From: an uncultured Slackia sp.
GTDB taxonomy: Bacteria; Actinomycetota; Coriobacteriia; Coriobacteriales; Eggerthellaceae
Reading direction: 5' to 3'
Assembly (NCBI GenBank): GCA_900555495.1
Contig: USLD01000077.1
Span: 1 to 6,574 of the forward strand
DNA length: 6,574 nucleotides
Shown here in pieces: positions 1 to 4,869 of the stretch (position 1 is the first letter of the stretch; each line of letters opens with the position of its first letter). The notes below the pieces were generated by a model. The model made no database searches, was not told the DNA's origin, and worked only from the letters and a program-made list of their open reading frames with translations. Both the position numbers and the translations under genes were made by a program.

Positions 1-294
1 GCCGAAGTCGATCTTGGGACGGAATTTCATTTCCTTGATTTCGATCTTCGTCTGGTTCTTGCGAGCCTGCTTCGCCTTGATGGCCTGGTCGTATTTGAAC
101 TTACCGTAGTCCATGATGCGGCATACGGGCGGTTCTGCATTCGGGGCGATCTCGACGAGGTCGAGACCCTGACCGTCGGCGATGCGCTGAGCTTCGCGCG
201 TGTTGAAGATACCCATCTGCGATCCGTCGTAGCCGATCAAGCGGCATTCACGGGTGCGGATTTCGTCGTTGAGCCTGGGCTCCTGAGCTGCTAT
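1..294 (-). CDS. infC: Translation initiation factor IF-3, 5' part (runs off window)
   Basis: IF-3 binds the 30S ribosomal subunit, prevents premature 50S joining and proofreads the start codon and initiator tRNA. The 98 visible residues cover the N-terminal domain and the start of the linker/C-terminal domain. The opening EPRLNDEIR (about residues 5-13), the GIFNTREAQ segment, LDLVEIAP (44-51) and the signature PVCRIMDYGKFKYD (56-69) are all typical; a basic linker follows, then EIKEMKFRPKI (85-95), which begins the C-terminal domain. I place the start at the ATA codon at 294-292, because an AGGAGGTGA Shine-Dalgarno sequence (308-300) lies 5 nt before it. The in-frame GTG at 303-301 is itself part of that sequence and so is badly placed as a start; automated annotation may still choose it, adding three residues. 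Non-AUG starts and autoregulation are known for infC in E. coli (AUU). The rest of the gene, and probably rpmI-rplT, lie beyond position 1. Confidence 0.95.
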   Translation of the reverse strand, partial: MAAQEPRLNDEIRTRECRLIGYDGSQMGIFNTREAQRIADGQGLDLVEIAPNAEPPVCRIMDYGKFKYDQAIKAKQARKNQTKIEIKEMKFRPKIDFG

Positions 295-308
295 CGCGCT
301 CACCTCCT
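292..308 (-). promoter_or_regulatory. infC ribosome binding site with AUA start codon
   Basis: Read on the minus strand, 308-300 is AGGAGGTGA, a nine-base match to the 16S anti-Shine-Dalgarno partner. GCGCG (299-295) and then ATA (294-292) follow. The 5-nt gap from the extended SD is ideal for ATA and leaves none for the GTG inside the SD. Family knowledge: infC in E. coli uses AUU, which IF-3 itself discriminates against, giving feedback control. That AUA plays the same role here is inference. Confidence 0.7.
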
Positions 309-452
309 CTTTCTCTCGCTTGCGCGAGTTCGTCGCTGCAACAAAAAAACCCTGCGCATAGCGACAGGGCTCGAAAATGCGAAAACATATTCTTGCGACC
401 CATCAGCTTGCGCCGAACTAGGCGGAGGGCTTATGCCCCCTCTTGAAACAGC
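304..452 (-). promoter_or_regulatory. infC 5' leader with several hairpins
   Basis: This is the predicted untranslated leader, from the likely transcription start (about 452-450) to the Shine-Dalgarno sequence. In transcript order it holds a GC hairpin (442-425, GAGGG pairing with CCCTC, or a shifted GGGGGC/GCCCTC form with loop ATAA), the intrinsic terminator at 369-343, and a small hairpin CTCGC-GCAA-GCGAG (328-315) with a GNRA-type loop just before the ribosome binding site. A leader of this length with an internal terminator fits attenuation. In Bacillus subtilis the infC-rpmI-rplT operon is controlled by ribosomal protein L20 through its leader. Whether this leader belongs to that family cannot be told from sequence alone. 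Confidence 0.55.
343..369 (-). terminator. Intrinsic terminator / attenuator in infC leader
   Basis: On the minus strand CCCTG (369-365), a bulged T (364), CGC (363-361), loop TAT (360-358), GCG (357-355) and CAGGG (354-350) form an 8-bp GC-rich stem. Seven T residues (349-343) follow directly. This is a textbook Rho-independent terminator. It lies between the infC promoter and the infC start and there is no upstream minus-strand gene for it to end, so its likely role is premature termination (attenuation) of infC transcription. Confidence 0.8.
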
Positions 453-458
453 TCGGAT

Positions 459-486
459 ATCATAGCACAGCGCGAACGCTTTGCAA
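459..486 (-). promoter_or_regulatory. Sigma-70-type promoter of infC
   Basis: On the minus strand a -35 box TTGCAA (486-481) and a -10 box TATGAT (464-459, 5 of 6 to consensus) are separated by 16 nt. A TG one base before the -10 makes it an extended -10 element. Transcription would start near 452-450 and yield the leader described at 304-452. It points away from hisK and reads only toward infC. Confidence 0.7.
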
Positions 487-516
487 GCGATTCTCCTTAT
501 TTCTTGAAAATCGCTT
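485..516. repeat. 8-bp inverted repeat beside the infC promoter
   Basis: AAGCGATT (485-492) and AATCGCTT (509-516) are perfect inverted arms 16 nt apart, with their centres 24 bp apart. The left arm overlaps the last two bases of the infC -35 box. The position and the spacing near whole helical turns fit an operator for a dimeric regulator. On the plus strand the right arm runs on into TTTT (515-518), so a weak terminator-like RNA hairpin is another reading. No regulator can be named. Confidence 0.45.
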
Positions 517-518
517 TT

Positions 519-566
519 ATGCGACGTCGAAGGGCGCCGCAGACGCCTTGCGCCGACGCGTCGCAT
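519..566. repeat. Nested inverted repeat upstream of hisK
   Basis: ATGCGACG (519-526) and CGTCGCAT (559-566) are perfect 8-bp inverted arms. Inside them AAGG-G-CG (530-536) can pair with CGCCTT (544-549) with one bulged G, closing a 7-nt loop, so the whole 48 nt could fold into a two-tier stem. It lies between the infC promoter and hisK. It could be a 5' UTR structure of hisK if transcription starts further upstream, or a DNA dyad. High G+C makes chance pairing easier, so confidence is limited. Confidence 0.35.
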
Positions 567-620
567 CCACAAACCGCACGACAGCCTATCATGATCGAAG
601 CAAGCGGCGAAAGGAGCACG

Positions 621-1418
621 ATGGAACGGGTCGACTGCCATACCCACACCGTCTATTCGGACGGAACGAGCACGCTCGAGCAAAACGCGGCGGCAGCGAC
701 GGCGCGCGGCGTGACAACGATCGCCTGCACCGACCACCTGGCACACCCCGCATTCATGGACTGCGCCATCGACGAGGGCCGCATCGCCGACCTGTCGCGC
801 GACATCGCCCGATGCCGCGAAGCGCACCCCGAACTCGATATCGTCTTCGGATTCGAGGCCGACTGGTACGAGGGATGCGAACGCGACATCGAAGCCGTGC
901 GCGGCGACGCGACATTTCTGCTCGGATCGATCCATTACCTCGGCGAATACGCCGTCGACTGGCTCGAGGACATGCGCATCTGGGACGAGGCGGGACCCGA
1001 CGAAGTATGGCGGCGCTACGTCGACGACTGGTGCCGGGCATGCTTCTGCCCCGTCGGATTCGATTCGATGGCCCACCCCGACCTGGTACGCCTTTTCGAA
1101 AAGAGCGGCTATGCTCCCTCGATAGACCTCGCGCCGCTATGGGACGAGATGGCGCAAGCTGCCCGCGACGCAGGCGTGCGCGTCGAGGTTTCGACGGCCG
1201 GCCTGCGCAAGCCGCTGCGCGACTTCTATCCCGCCCTCGGTCTGCTCGAGCGCTTCTGCGCAGCGGGCGTCTCGATCACCGTCGGGTCGGACGCCCACGA
1301 AGCATCGTCTGTGGGGGCCGATATAGAATCGGCCTACGCCTACGCCCGTCGCGCGGGATACGAAAACATCGATGTCCCCCTTCCCGGAGGCGGGTGGCGC
1401 AGCATCCCGCTTCGTTAA
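621..1418 (+). CDS. hisK: Histidinol-phosphatase, PHP family (HisK/HisJ type)
   Basis: Cytosolic phosphatase converting histidinol phosphate to histidinol (step 8 of histidine synthesis). The 265-residue protein has the PHP metal-binding motifs in order: HTHTVYSDG (7-15), TDH (37-39), GFEADWYEG with Glu79, GSIHYL with His105, His152 in MAHPD, EVSTAGLRKP (189-198, the subfamily's E-x-x-x-x-G-L-R-K element) and GSDAH (222-226). These supply the ligands of the usual trinuclear metal site. Length matches the 260-280 residues of the family. The ATG at 621 is chosen because AAGGAG (611-616) lies 4 nt before it and the HTHT motif falls at the expected distance; an in-frame ATG at 504 would add 39 atypical residues. 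The linked hisB encodes only the dehydratase and has no HAD phosphatase domain, so this gene fills that step. General PHP phosphoesterase activity is the alternative, but the subfamily motif and location argue for HisK. Confidence 0.9.
   Translation: MERVDCHTHTVYSDGTSTLEQNAAAATARGVTTIACTDHLAHPAFMDCAIDEGRIADLSRDIARCREAHPELDIVFGFEADWYEGCERDIEAVRGDATFLLGSIHYLGEYAVDWLEDMRIWDEAGPDEVWRRYVDDWCRACFCPVGFDSMAHPDLVRLFEKSGYAPSIDLAPLWDEMAQAARDAGVRVEVSTAGLRKPLRDFYPALGLLERFCAAGVSITVGSDAHEASSVGADIESAYAYARRAGYENIDVPLPGGGWRSIPLR
1390..1410 (+). terminator. Possible hairpin at the end of hisK
   Basis: GCGGGTG (1390-1396) can pair with CA-T-CCCGC (1403-1410) with one bulged T and a 6-nt loop, followed by TTCGTTAA. 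The stem ends just before the hisK stop codon. The run after it is only partly T-rich, so it is a weak intrinsic terminator at best. In the opposite direction it lies about 19 nt beyond the hisE stop but has no T-run, so the operon's own terminator is not evident. Confidence 0.25.
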
Positions 1419-1428
1419 GACGCGTAGG

Positions 1429-1746
1429 TCAGCGAGCTCTGGCATCGAGCTCGCCCGCGAGCTCGTCGAGCGTCACCCCGTTGCCTGCAAGAACCACCAG
1501 CAGGTGATACACCAGATCGGCCGCTTCGTATCGAATATGGTCATGGTCTCGGTCCTTGCACGCGAGCGCCACCTCGCACGCCTCCTCGACCACTTTTTTC
1601 AGCGGCTCGTCGGGGTTTCCCTGCAGCAGGCGGGCCGTATAGCTCGCGGCGGGATCGGCCGCACGTCGCCCCTCGATCACGTTCCACAGCCCTTCGAGGG
1701 TCGCGCCGATATCTCCCGGCTTCACATTCTGCGTTCGCTCTCCCAT
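1429..1746 (-). CDS. hisE: Phosphoribosyl-ATP pyrophosphatase HisE
   Basis: Hydrolyses phosphoribosyl-ATP to phosphoribosyl-AMP and pyrophosphate (step 2 of histidine synthesis), in the cytosol. The 105-residue all-alpha protein belongs to the MazG-like fold. It shows the family segment SYTARLL (35-41), then LKKVVEEACEVALACKD (49-65), whose Glu54, Glu55 and Glu58 are the metal-binding acids, and YEAADLVYHLLV (73-84), where Glu74 and Asp77 complete the site. Size is normal for a stand-alone HisE. It begins 4 nt after the hisI stop, with GAAGGG upstream as a modest ribosome binding site. HisE and HisI are separate here, not fused as in E. coli. It is the last gene of the operon, and its stop codon is only 10 nt from the convergent hisK stop. 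Confidence 0.95.
   Translation of the reverse strand: MGERTQNVKPGDIGATLEGLWNVIEGRRAADPAASYTARLLQGNPDEPLKKVVEEACEVALACKDRDHDHIRYEAADLVYHLLVVLAGNGVTLDELAGELDARAR
1446..1465. repeat. Perfect 8-bp inverted repeat inside the hisE 3' end
   Basis: CGAGCTCG (1446-1453), CCCG, then CGAGCTCG (1458-1465). Each arm is itself a palindrome, so the copies are both direct and inverted repeats. It encodes the ELAGEL stretch near the HisE C-terminus. It could form a stable stem in either transcript near the convergent gene ends, but no T-run follows on either strand. A coding coincidence in GC-rich sequence is quite possible. Confidence 0.3.
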
Positions 1747-1750
1747 GCCT

Positions 1751-2077
1751 CTACCCTTCTATCGTATTGAAGAAGCACGACCGCGCGCCCGTATGGCACG
1801 CAGGTCCTGCCGCATCCACCTCGACGAGCAGCGCGTCCCGGTCGCAATCGGCGCGCACCGAAAGCACGCGCTGCGTGTTGCCGCTCGTCGCGCCCTTGTT
1901 CCACAGCTCCCGGCGCGAACGCGACCAGAACCACGTCGTGCCCGTCTCGAGCGTCAGCCGAAGCGATTCCTCGCTCATCCACGCCATCATGAGAACCTCG
2001 CCGGTGCCATGCTGCTGCACGATCGCGGGAATGAGGCCGCGGTCGTCGTATTCCAATCCAAGCAGGGAAACGTCCAT
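1751..2077 (-). CDS. hisI: Phosphoribosyl-AMP cyclohydrolase HisI
   Basis: Opens the adenine ring of phosphoribosyl-AMP to give ProFAR (step 3). The 108-residue protein matches the cyclohydrolase family along its length: GEVLMMAWMSEES (26-38), TGTTWFWSRSRRELWNKG (45-62), TSGNTQ (64-69), DCDRD (77-81), GPACHTG (91-97) and SCF (100-102). Cys78, Cys94 and Cys101 are the zinc ligands of the family, and Asp77, Asp79 and Asp81 the magnesium ligands; all are present. It starts at ATG 2077 behind AGGAGG (2088-2083), which shares its first base with the hisF TAA stop, so reinitiation after hisF is likely. It corresponds to the N-terminal half of the fused E. coli enzyme; the pyrophosphatase half is encoded next door as hisE. 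Confidence 0.97.
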   Translation of the reverse strand: MDVSLLGLEYDDRGLIPAIVQQHGTGEVLMMAWMSEESLRLTLETGTTWFWSRSRRELWNKGATSGNTQRVLSVRADCDRDALLVEVDAAGPACHTGARSCFFNTIEG

Positions 2078-2087
2078 GCAATCCTCC

Positions 2088-2870
2088 TTAGAAATCCATC
2101 CTCACGGGAATGCCCTGGCTGTCGAGGTATTCCTTCACTTGGCGGATGCTGAACGTAGCGAAATGGAACACGCTCGCCGCGAGCACCGCGTCGGCTTCGC
2201 CGTCGACGATGCCCTCGGCGAAATGCTCGAGCGACCCGACGCCGCCCGACGCGATGACAGGTATGGGAACAGCCCGAGAAACCGCCCTGGTCAGCGCGAC
2301 GTCGAAGCCGTCTTCGGTGCCGTCGCGGTCCATCGACGTCAGCAAGATCTCGCCCGCGCCGCGCCGGGCGGCCTCTTCGGCCCATCGCACCGCGTCGAGG
2401 CCCGTCGCATTGCGGCCGCCGGCCGTGTAGACCTCCCAACGGTCGGCTCCCGGAGCCCCCGGAGCGCCGACGCGCTTCGCATCGATGGCGCATACCACCG
2501 CCTGGCTTCCGAACGCTGCGGCAGCGGCCGTTATCAGCGACGGGTCGGCGACTGCAGCCGAATTCAGCGAAAGCTTGTCGCCGCCCGCGGCCGCCATCCT
2601 GCGCATGCCGGCGATATCGCGGAATCCTCCGCCGACCGTATACGGGATGGAAAGCCTCTCGGCGGCATGAGACGCCATGTCGATGGTGGTCGCACGGCGG
2701 TCGCTCGTCGCGGTGATATCGAGAAACACCACTTCGTCGGCGCCCTCTTCGTCGTAGAACCGCGCGAGTTCGACGGGGTCTCCCGCATCGCGCAGCCCTT
2801 CGAAATTGACGCCCTTGACGACGCGGCCGTCCTTCACGTCGAGGCACGGTATGACGCGTTTGGTCAGCAT
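2088..2870 (-). CDS. hisF: Imidazole glycerol phosphate synthase subunit HisF
   Basis: Cyclase subunit of the HisH-HisF complex. It takes ammonia made by HisH and converts PRFAR to imidazole glycerol phosphate plus AICAR (step 5). The 260-residue (beta/alpha)8 barrel begins LTKRVIPCLDVKDGRVVKG and carries both catalytic aspartates, Asp11 and Asp130 (in VVCAIDAKR). The phosphate-binding loops TVGGGF (78-83) and IASGGVGSLEHF (near residue 220) are intact, and the C-terminal third has the usual AASVFHF stretch. Length is normal (about 250-260). An ATG at 2870 with AAGGAG 6 nt upstream gives the canonical start; the open frame extends far upstream but only as an artefact. The start overlaps the hisA stop by 7 nt. 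A small oddity is the GAPGAPGA stretch at 135-142, a tandem repeat in a surface loop. Confidence 0.97.
   Translation of the reverse strand: MLTKRVIPCLDVKDGRVVKGVNFEGLRDAGDPVELARFYDEEGADEVVFLDITATSDRRATTIDMASHAAERLSIPYTVGGGFRDIAGMRRMAAAGGDKLSLNSAAVADPSLITAAAAAFGSQAVVCAIDAKRVGAPGAPGADRWEVYTAGGRNATGLDAVRWAEEAARRGAGEILLTSMDRDGTEDGFDVALTRAVSRAVPIPVIASGGVGSLEHFAEGIVDGEADAVLAASVFHFATFSIRQVKEYLDSQGIPVRMDF
2445..2468 (-). repeat. Short in-frame tandem repeat in hisF (GAPGAPGA)
   Basis: Within hisF, minus-strand codons for Gly-Ala-Pro repeat (GGC GCT CCG, GGG GCT CCG, GGA GCC), making a near-perfect 9-nt tandem repeat. It sits just after the catalytic Asp130 strand, in a loop that is shorter in proteins such as the Thermotoga enzyme. 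It is likely a slippage-derived loop expansion that leaves the frame intact. Confidence 0.5.
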
Positions 2871-3622
2871 GGCACGCTCCTTTCCTCGCCGCAGGCTGCG
2901 GCGAGCGCGCCTTCGAGCGAAAACGCGCCCTCGTAGAGCGCCCGTCCGGTGATGCAGCCTTCGATGACGTCGGAGCCCTCGCGCGCGAGTTCCTCTACAT
3001 CGGACAGCGAGGCGATGCCGCCCGAGGCGACGACGGGAAAGCCCGCCGCTTCGGCGATGCGGCGATAGGCGGAAACGTCGATGCCCGATTGCATGCCGTC
3101 GCGGGCGATGTCGGTGAACACAAGATGCCTGAAACCCGCATCGGCCAGGCGCGCGACCAAATCGAGCGCCGAAACGCCCGCGCCCTCGCGCCATCCGTCC
3201 ACCTTGACCACGCCGTCGCGCGCGGCGACGTCGGCGGTCAAAAGCGCTCCGTATCGAGCCGCCGCCTGGGACGCGAACGCCGCATCGCGCACGATCGCCG
3301 TGCCAAGCGCGATGCGCGATGCGCCCGCCAAAGCAAGCTCGTCGATGCGCTCGAGGCTTCGCACACCGCCGCCGACGTCCACCTTGAGCGACCCGAGCGC
3401 GCAGATTTCCTCGATAGCCGCCCGATTGGCCGCACGCGCCGCCTCGCTTTCGCCGAATGCGGCCGACAGGTCGACGACATGGACCCATTCGGCGCCGCGT
3501 CGGGCGAACTCCGCGGCGACCGATGCGGGGTCGTCGCTATAAACCTTCATGCGAGCACGGTCGCCCCGCTCGAGACGCACGACCCGTCCCTCGATCAAAT
3601 CGATTGCAGGAAAGAGAATCAA
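2864..3622 (-). CDS. hisA: ProFAR isomerase HisA
   Basis: Isomerises ProFAR to PRFAR by an Amadori rearrangement (step 4), in the cytosol. The 252-residue (beta/alpha)8 barrel opens ILFPAIDLIEGRVVRL with catalytic Asp8. The second catalytic aspartate is Asp131 in LLTADVAARDG, and VDVGGGVRS (81-89) and VVASGGIASL form the two phosphate-binding loops. KVYSDDP (26-32) and DGW (142-144) are HisA-like and differ from the PriA version used by many Actinobacteria for both HisA and TrpF reactions, so I call HisA. The start is TTG at 3622-3620, which fits the protein start exactly and has AAGGAG (3635-3630) 7 nt upstream; it overlaps the hisH stop in the sequence TTGA. The last seven bases overlap hisF. 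HisA shares ancestry with HisF and acts just before it. Confidence 0.95.
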   Translation of the reverse strand: MILFPAIDLIEGRVVRLERGDRARMKVYSDDPASVAAEFARRGAEWVHVVDLSAAFGESEAARAANRAAIEEICALGSLKVDVGGGVRSLERIDELALAGASRIALGTAIVRDAAFASQAAARYGALLTADVAARDGVVKVDGWREGAGVSALDLVARLADAGFRHLVFTDIARDGMQSGIDVSAYRRIAEAAGFPVVASGGIASLSDVEELAREGSDVIEGCITGRALYEGAFSLEGALAAACGEERSVPC

Positions 3623-3635
3623 TGCAGCGCTCCTT
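3619..3635 (-). promoter_or_regulatory. hisH stop / hisA TTG start coupling site
   Basis: Inside the end of hisH, AAGGAG (3635-3630) and a 7-nt spacer lead to TTG (3622-3620), whose last two bases belong to the hisH TGA (3621-3619). No ATG or GTG lies nearby in the hisA frame, so this site decides the hisA start. The 4-nt TTGA overlap suggests termination-reinitiation, keeping HisA and HisH output linked. Confidence 0.8.
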
Positions 3636-4275
3636 TCCCTTCGGCGCCATTGACGATATCGACGAAATTGCACAGCACCTCGTGCCCGCGATGCGACGAT
3701 TTTTCGGGATGGAACTGGCACCCGAAAACGAGGTCGCGCGCCACGGCGGCGGGAAACGCCGATCCGTACGCGCAACGGCACGACACGACGTCATCGCTTT
3801 CGGGGCGCGCCACGTATGAATGAGTGAAATAGAAATGCGCGCCATCCGGCACGCCGGCGAACAGCGGCCCGGCGCATTCTGTCATGGACACGTCGTCCCA
3901 TCCAACGTGCGGCACCTTGAGGCCGGGCGCTTCGAGGCGCACGCACGAGCCCCTCAAGACACCGAGCCCCGCAACGACCTCGCCTTCGGGCGCGCCCTCT
4001 TCGCCGCCCTCGAAAAGAAGCTGCATACCCAAACAGATTCCCAGGAACGGACGCTGCGCCTCGATGACTGAAAGCACGGCGTCGACCTGACCGCTTTCCG
4101 CCATAAACGATGCGGCGTCGGCGAAGCTTCCCACGCCGGGCAGCACCACGGCGTCGGCCGATGCGATCGTATGCGGGTCGTCGGACACGCGCGCGCGGGC
4201 GCCTGCGGCCTCGAGGCCTCGTTTGACCGACATCAGATTTCCCTTGTGATAGTCGACCACGACGATTTCCGCCAT
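3619..4275 (-). CDS. hisH: Imidazole glycerol phosphate synthase subunit HisH (glutamine amidotransferase)
   Basis: Class I glutaminase subunit that hydrolyses glutamine and channels ammonia to HisF (step 5). The 218-residue protein starts IVVVDYHKGNLMSV and has VVLPGVGSF (43-51), the nucleophile elbow GICLGMQ with Cys81, FYFTHSYV (148-155), and QFHPEKS with His189 and Glu191, so the Cys-His-Glu triad is complete. Length is slightly above the usual 200-210 because of a short C-terminal tail. In the PHxGWN motif typical of the family the Asn is replaced by Asp127 (PHVGWDD). It starts at ATG 4275, 9 nt after the hisB stop, and the AAGGAG ribosome binding site uses the final AA of that stop. Its partner hisF lies two genes downstream with hisA between, a common hisHAF order. 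Confidence 0.96.
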   Translation of the reverse strand: MAEIVVVDYHKGNLMSVKRGLEAAGARARVSDDPHTIASADAVVLPGVGSFADAASFMAESGQVDAVLSVIEAQRPFLGICLGMQLLFEGGEEGAPEGEVVAGLGVLRGSCVRLEAPGLKVPHVGWDDVSMTECAGPLFAGVPDGAHFYFTHSYVARPESDDVVSCRCAYGSAFPAAVARDLVFGCQFHPEKSSHRGHEVLCNFVDIVNGAEGKGALH

Positions 4276-4284
4276 AACAGCTCC

Positions 4285-4869
4285 TTACAACGATCCCTTC
4301 GTAGAAGGCACGCCTTTGACGCGAGGGTCGTATTCGGCCGCCTCGCGCAAAGCACGGGCGCATGCCTTGAACGCCGCCTCGACGATGTGGTGCCCGTTTT
4401 CTCCGCATACAAGGCGCACGTGCAACGTCACGCCGGCCTCGCGCGCGAATCCGATGAAGAATTCCTTCGCGAGCTGGGCATCGAACGTCCCGATGCGCTC
4501 GACCCCGGGGTCGGCCTCGTAGAACGCCTGACCGCGCCCGGAAATATCGACGCTCGCCATGACGAGGGCCTCGTCCATGGGAACGAATGCGGTGCCGAAG
4601 CGGCGGATCCCCTCCTTGTCGCCGATCGCGTCGCGAAACGCGCGGCCCAAGACGATCCCCACGTCTTCGACGGTGTGATGGTCGTCGACCCGCACGTCGC
4701 CGCACGCCTTGATGTCGGCGTCGAAGCACCCGTGCCTGACGAATGCGTCGAGCATGTGGTCGAAGAAGCCGACGCCCGTGTCGATCGCCGCGTCGCCCGA
4801 TCCGTCGAGGCAGAGCGAGGCTTTGATCGAAGTTTCGGACGTGACGCGTTCGATCGTCGACGTTCTCAT
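4285..4869 (-). CDS. hisB: Imidazoleglycerol-phosphate dehydratase HisB (monofunctional)
   Basis: Dehydrates imidazole glycerol phosphate to imidazole acetol phosphate (step 6). The 194-residue protein is the stand-alone dehydratase. It shows GVGFFDHML (32-40) with His38, His46, DDHHTVEDVG (62-71) with His64, His65 and Glu68, and GENGHHIVEAAFKA (156-169) with His160, His161 and Glu164. These are the two pseudo-repeated manganese-binding motifs of the family, which forms 24-mers. There is no N-terminal HAD phosphatase domain as in E. coli HisB, so histidinol-phosphatase activity must come from elsewhere, most likely the nearby hisK. The start ATG at 4869 overlaps the hisC stop in an ATGA, implying translational coupling. 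Confidence 0.97.
   Translation of the reverse strand: MRTSTIERVTSETSIKASLCLDGSGDAAIDTGVGFFDHMLDAFVRHGCFDADIKACGDVRVDDHHTVEDVGIVLGRAFRDAIGDKEGIRRFGTAFVPMDEALVMASVDISGRGQAFYEADPGVERIGTFDAQLAKEFFIGFAREAGVTLHVRLVCGENGHHIVEAAFKACARALREAAEYDPRVKGVPSTKGSL

Larger units (their letters stand above)
304..620. other. Intergenic region between infC and hisK
   Basis: This 317-nt gap separates the divergent infC and hisK genes. From left to right it holds the infC ribosome binding site and leader, the leader terminator, the infC promoter and two inverted repeats. I could not find a convincing hisK promoter. TATCAT at 587-592 resembles a -10 box but has no good -35, and TTTTAT at 515-520 is weaker. No protein-coding gene is supported; open frames across the gap are antisense or upstream extensions of the neighbours. 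Confidence 0.6.

Noticed and set aside
300..359. A 19-residue open frame in the infC leader (ATG 359, stop TGA inside the Shine-Dalgarno), a possible leader peptide.
   Set aside because: It has no Shine-Dalgarno sequence, its start is inside the terminator stem, and its composition looks like translated terminator T-run plus GC hairpin. There is no run of regulatory codons.
504..620. Upstream in-frame extension of hisK to an ATG at 504.
   Set aside because: It would add 39 arginine- and proline-rich residues not seen in the family. ATG 621 has a good ribosome binding site and puts the HTHT motif at the normal place.
300..1076. Long minus-strand open frame antisense to hisK and covering the infC leader.
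   Set aside because: It is a high-G+C shadow frame with no recognisable domain. It crosses the infC promoter and terminator and opposes a well-supported gene.
1767..2936. Long plus-strand open frames opposite the his genes, including 1767-2936 and 5025-6362.
   Set aside because: They are antisense to hisI/hisF and hisC/hisD, which have full family motifs. The translated products are low-complexity and unlike any known protein.
2864..3622. Possible PriA (bifunctional HisA/TrpF) instead of HisA.
   Set aside because: The KVYSDDP and DGW segments and the opening follow HisA, and the PriA-type segment after the first strand is absent. Context cannot exclude weak dual activity.
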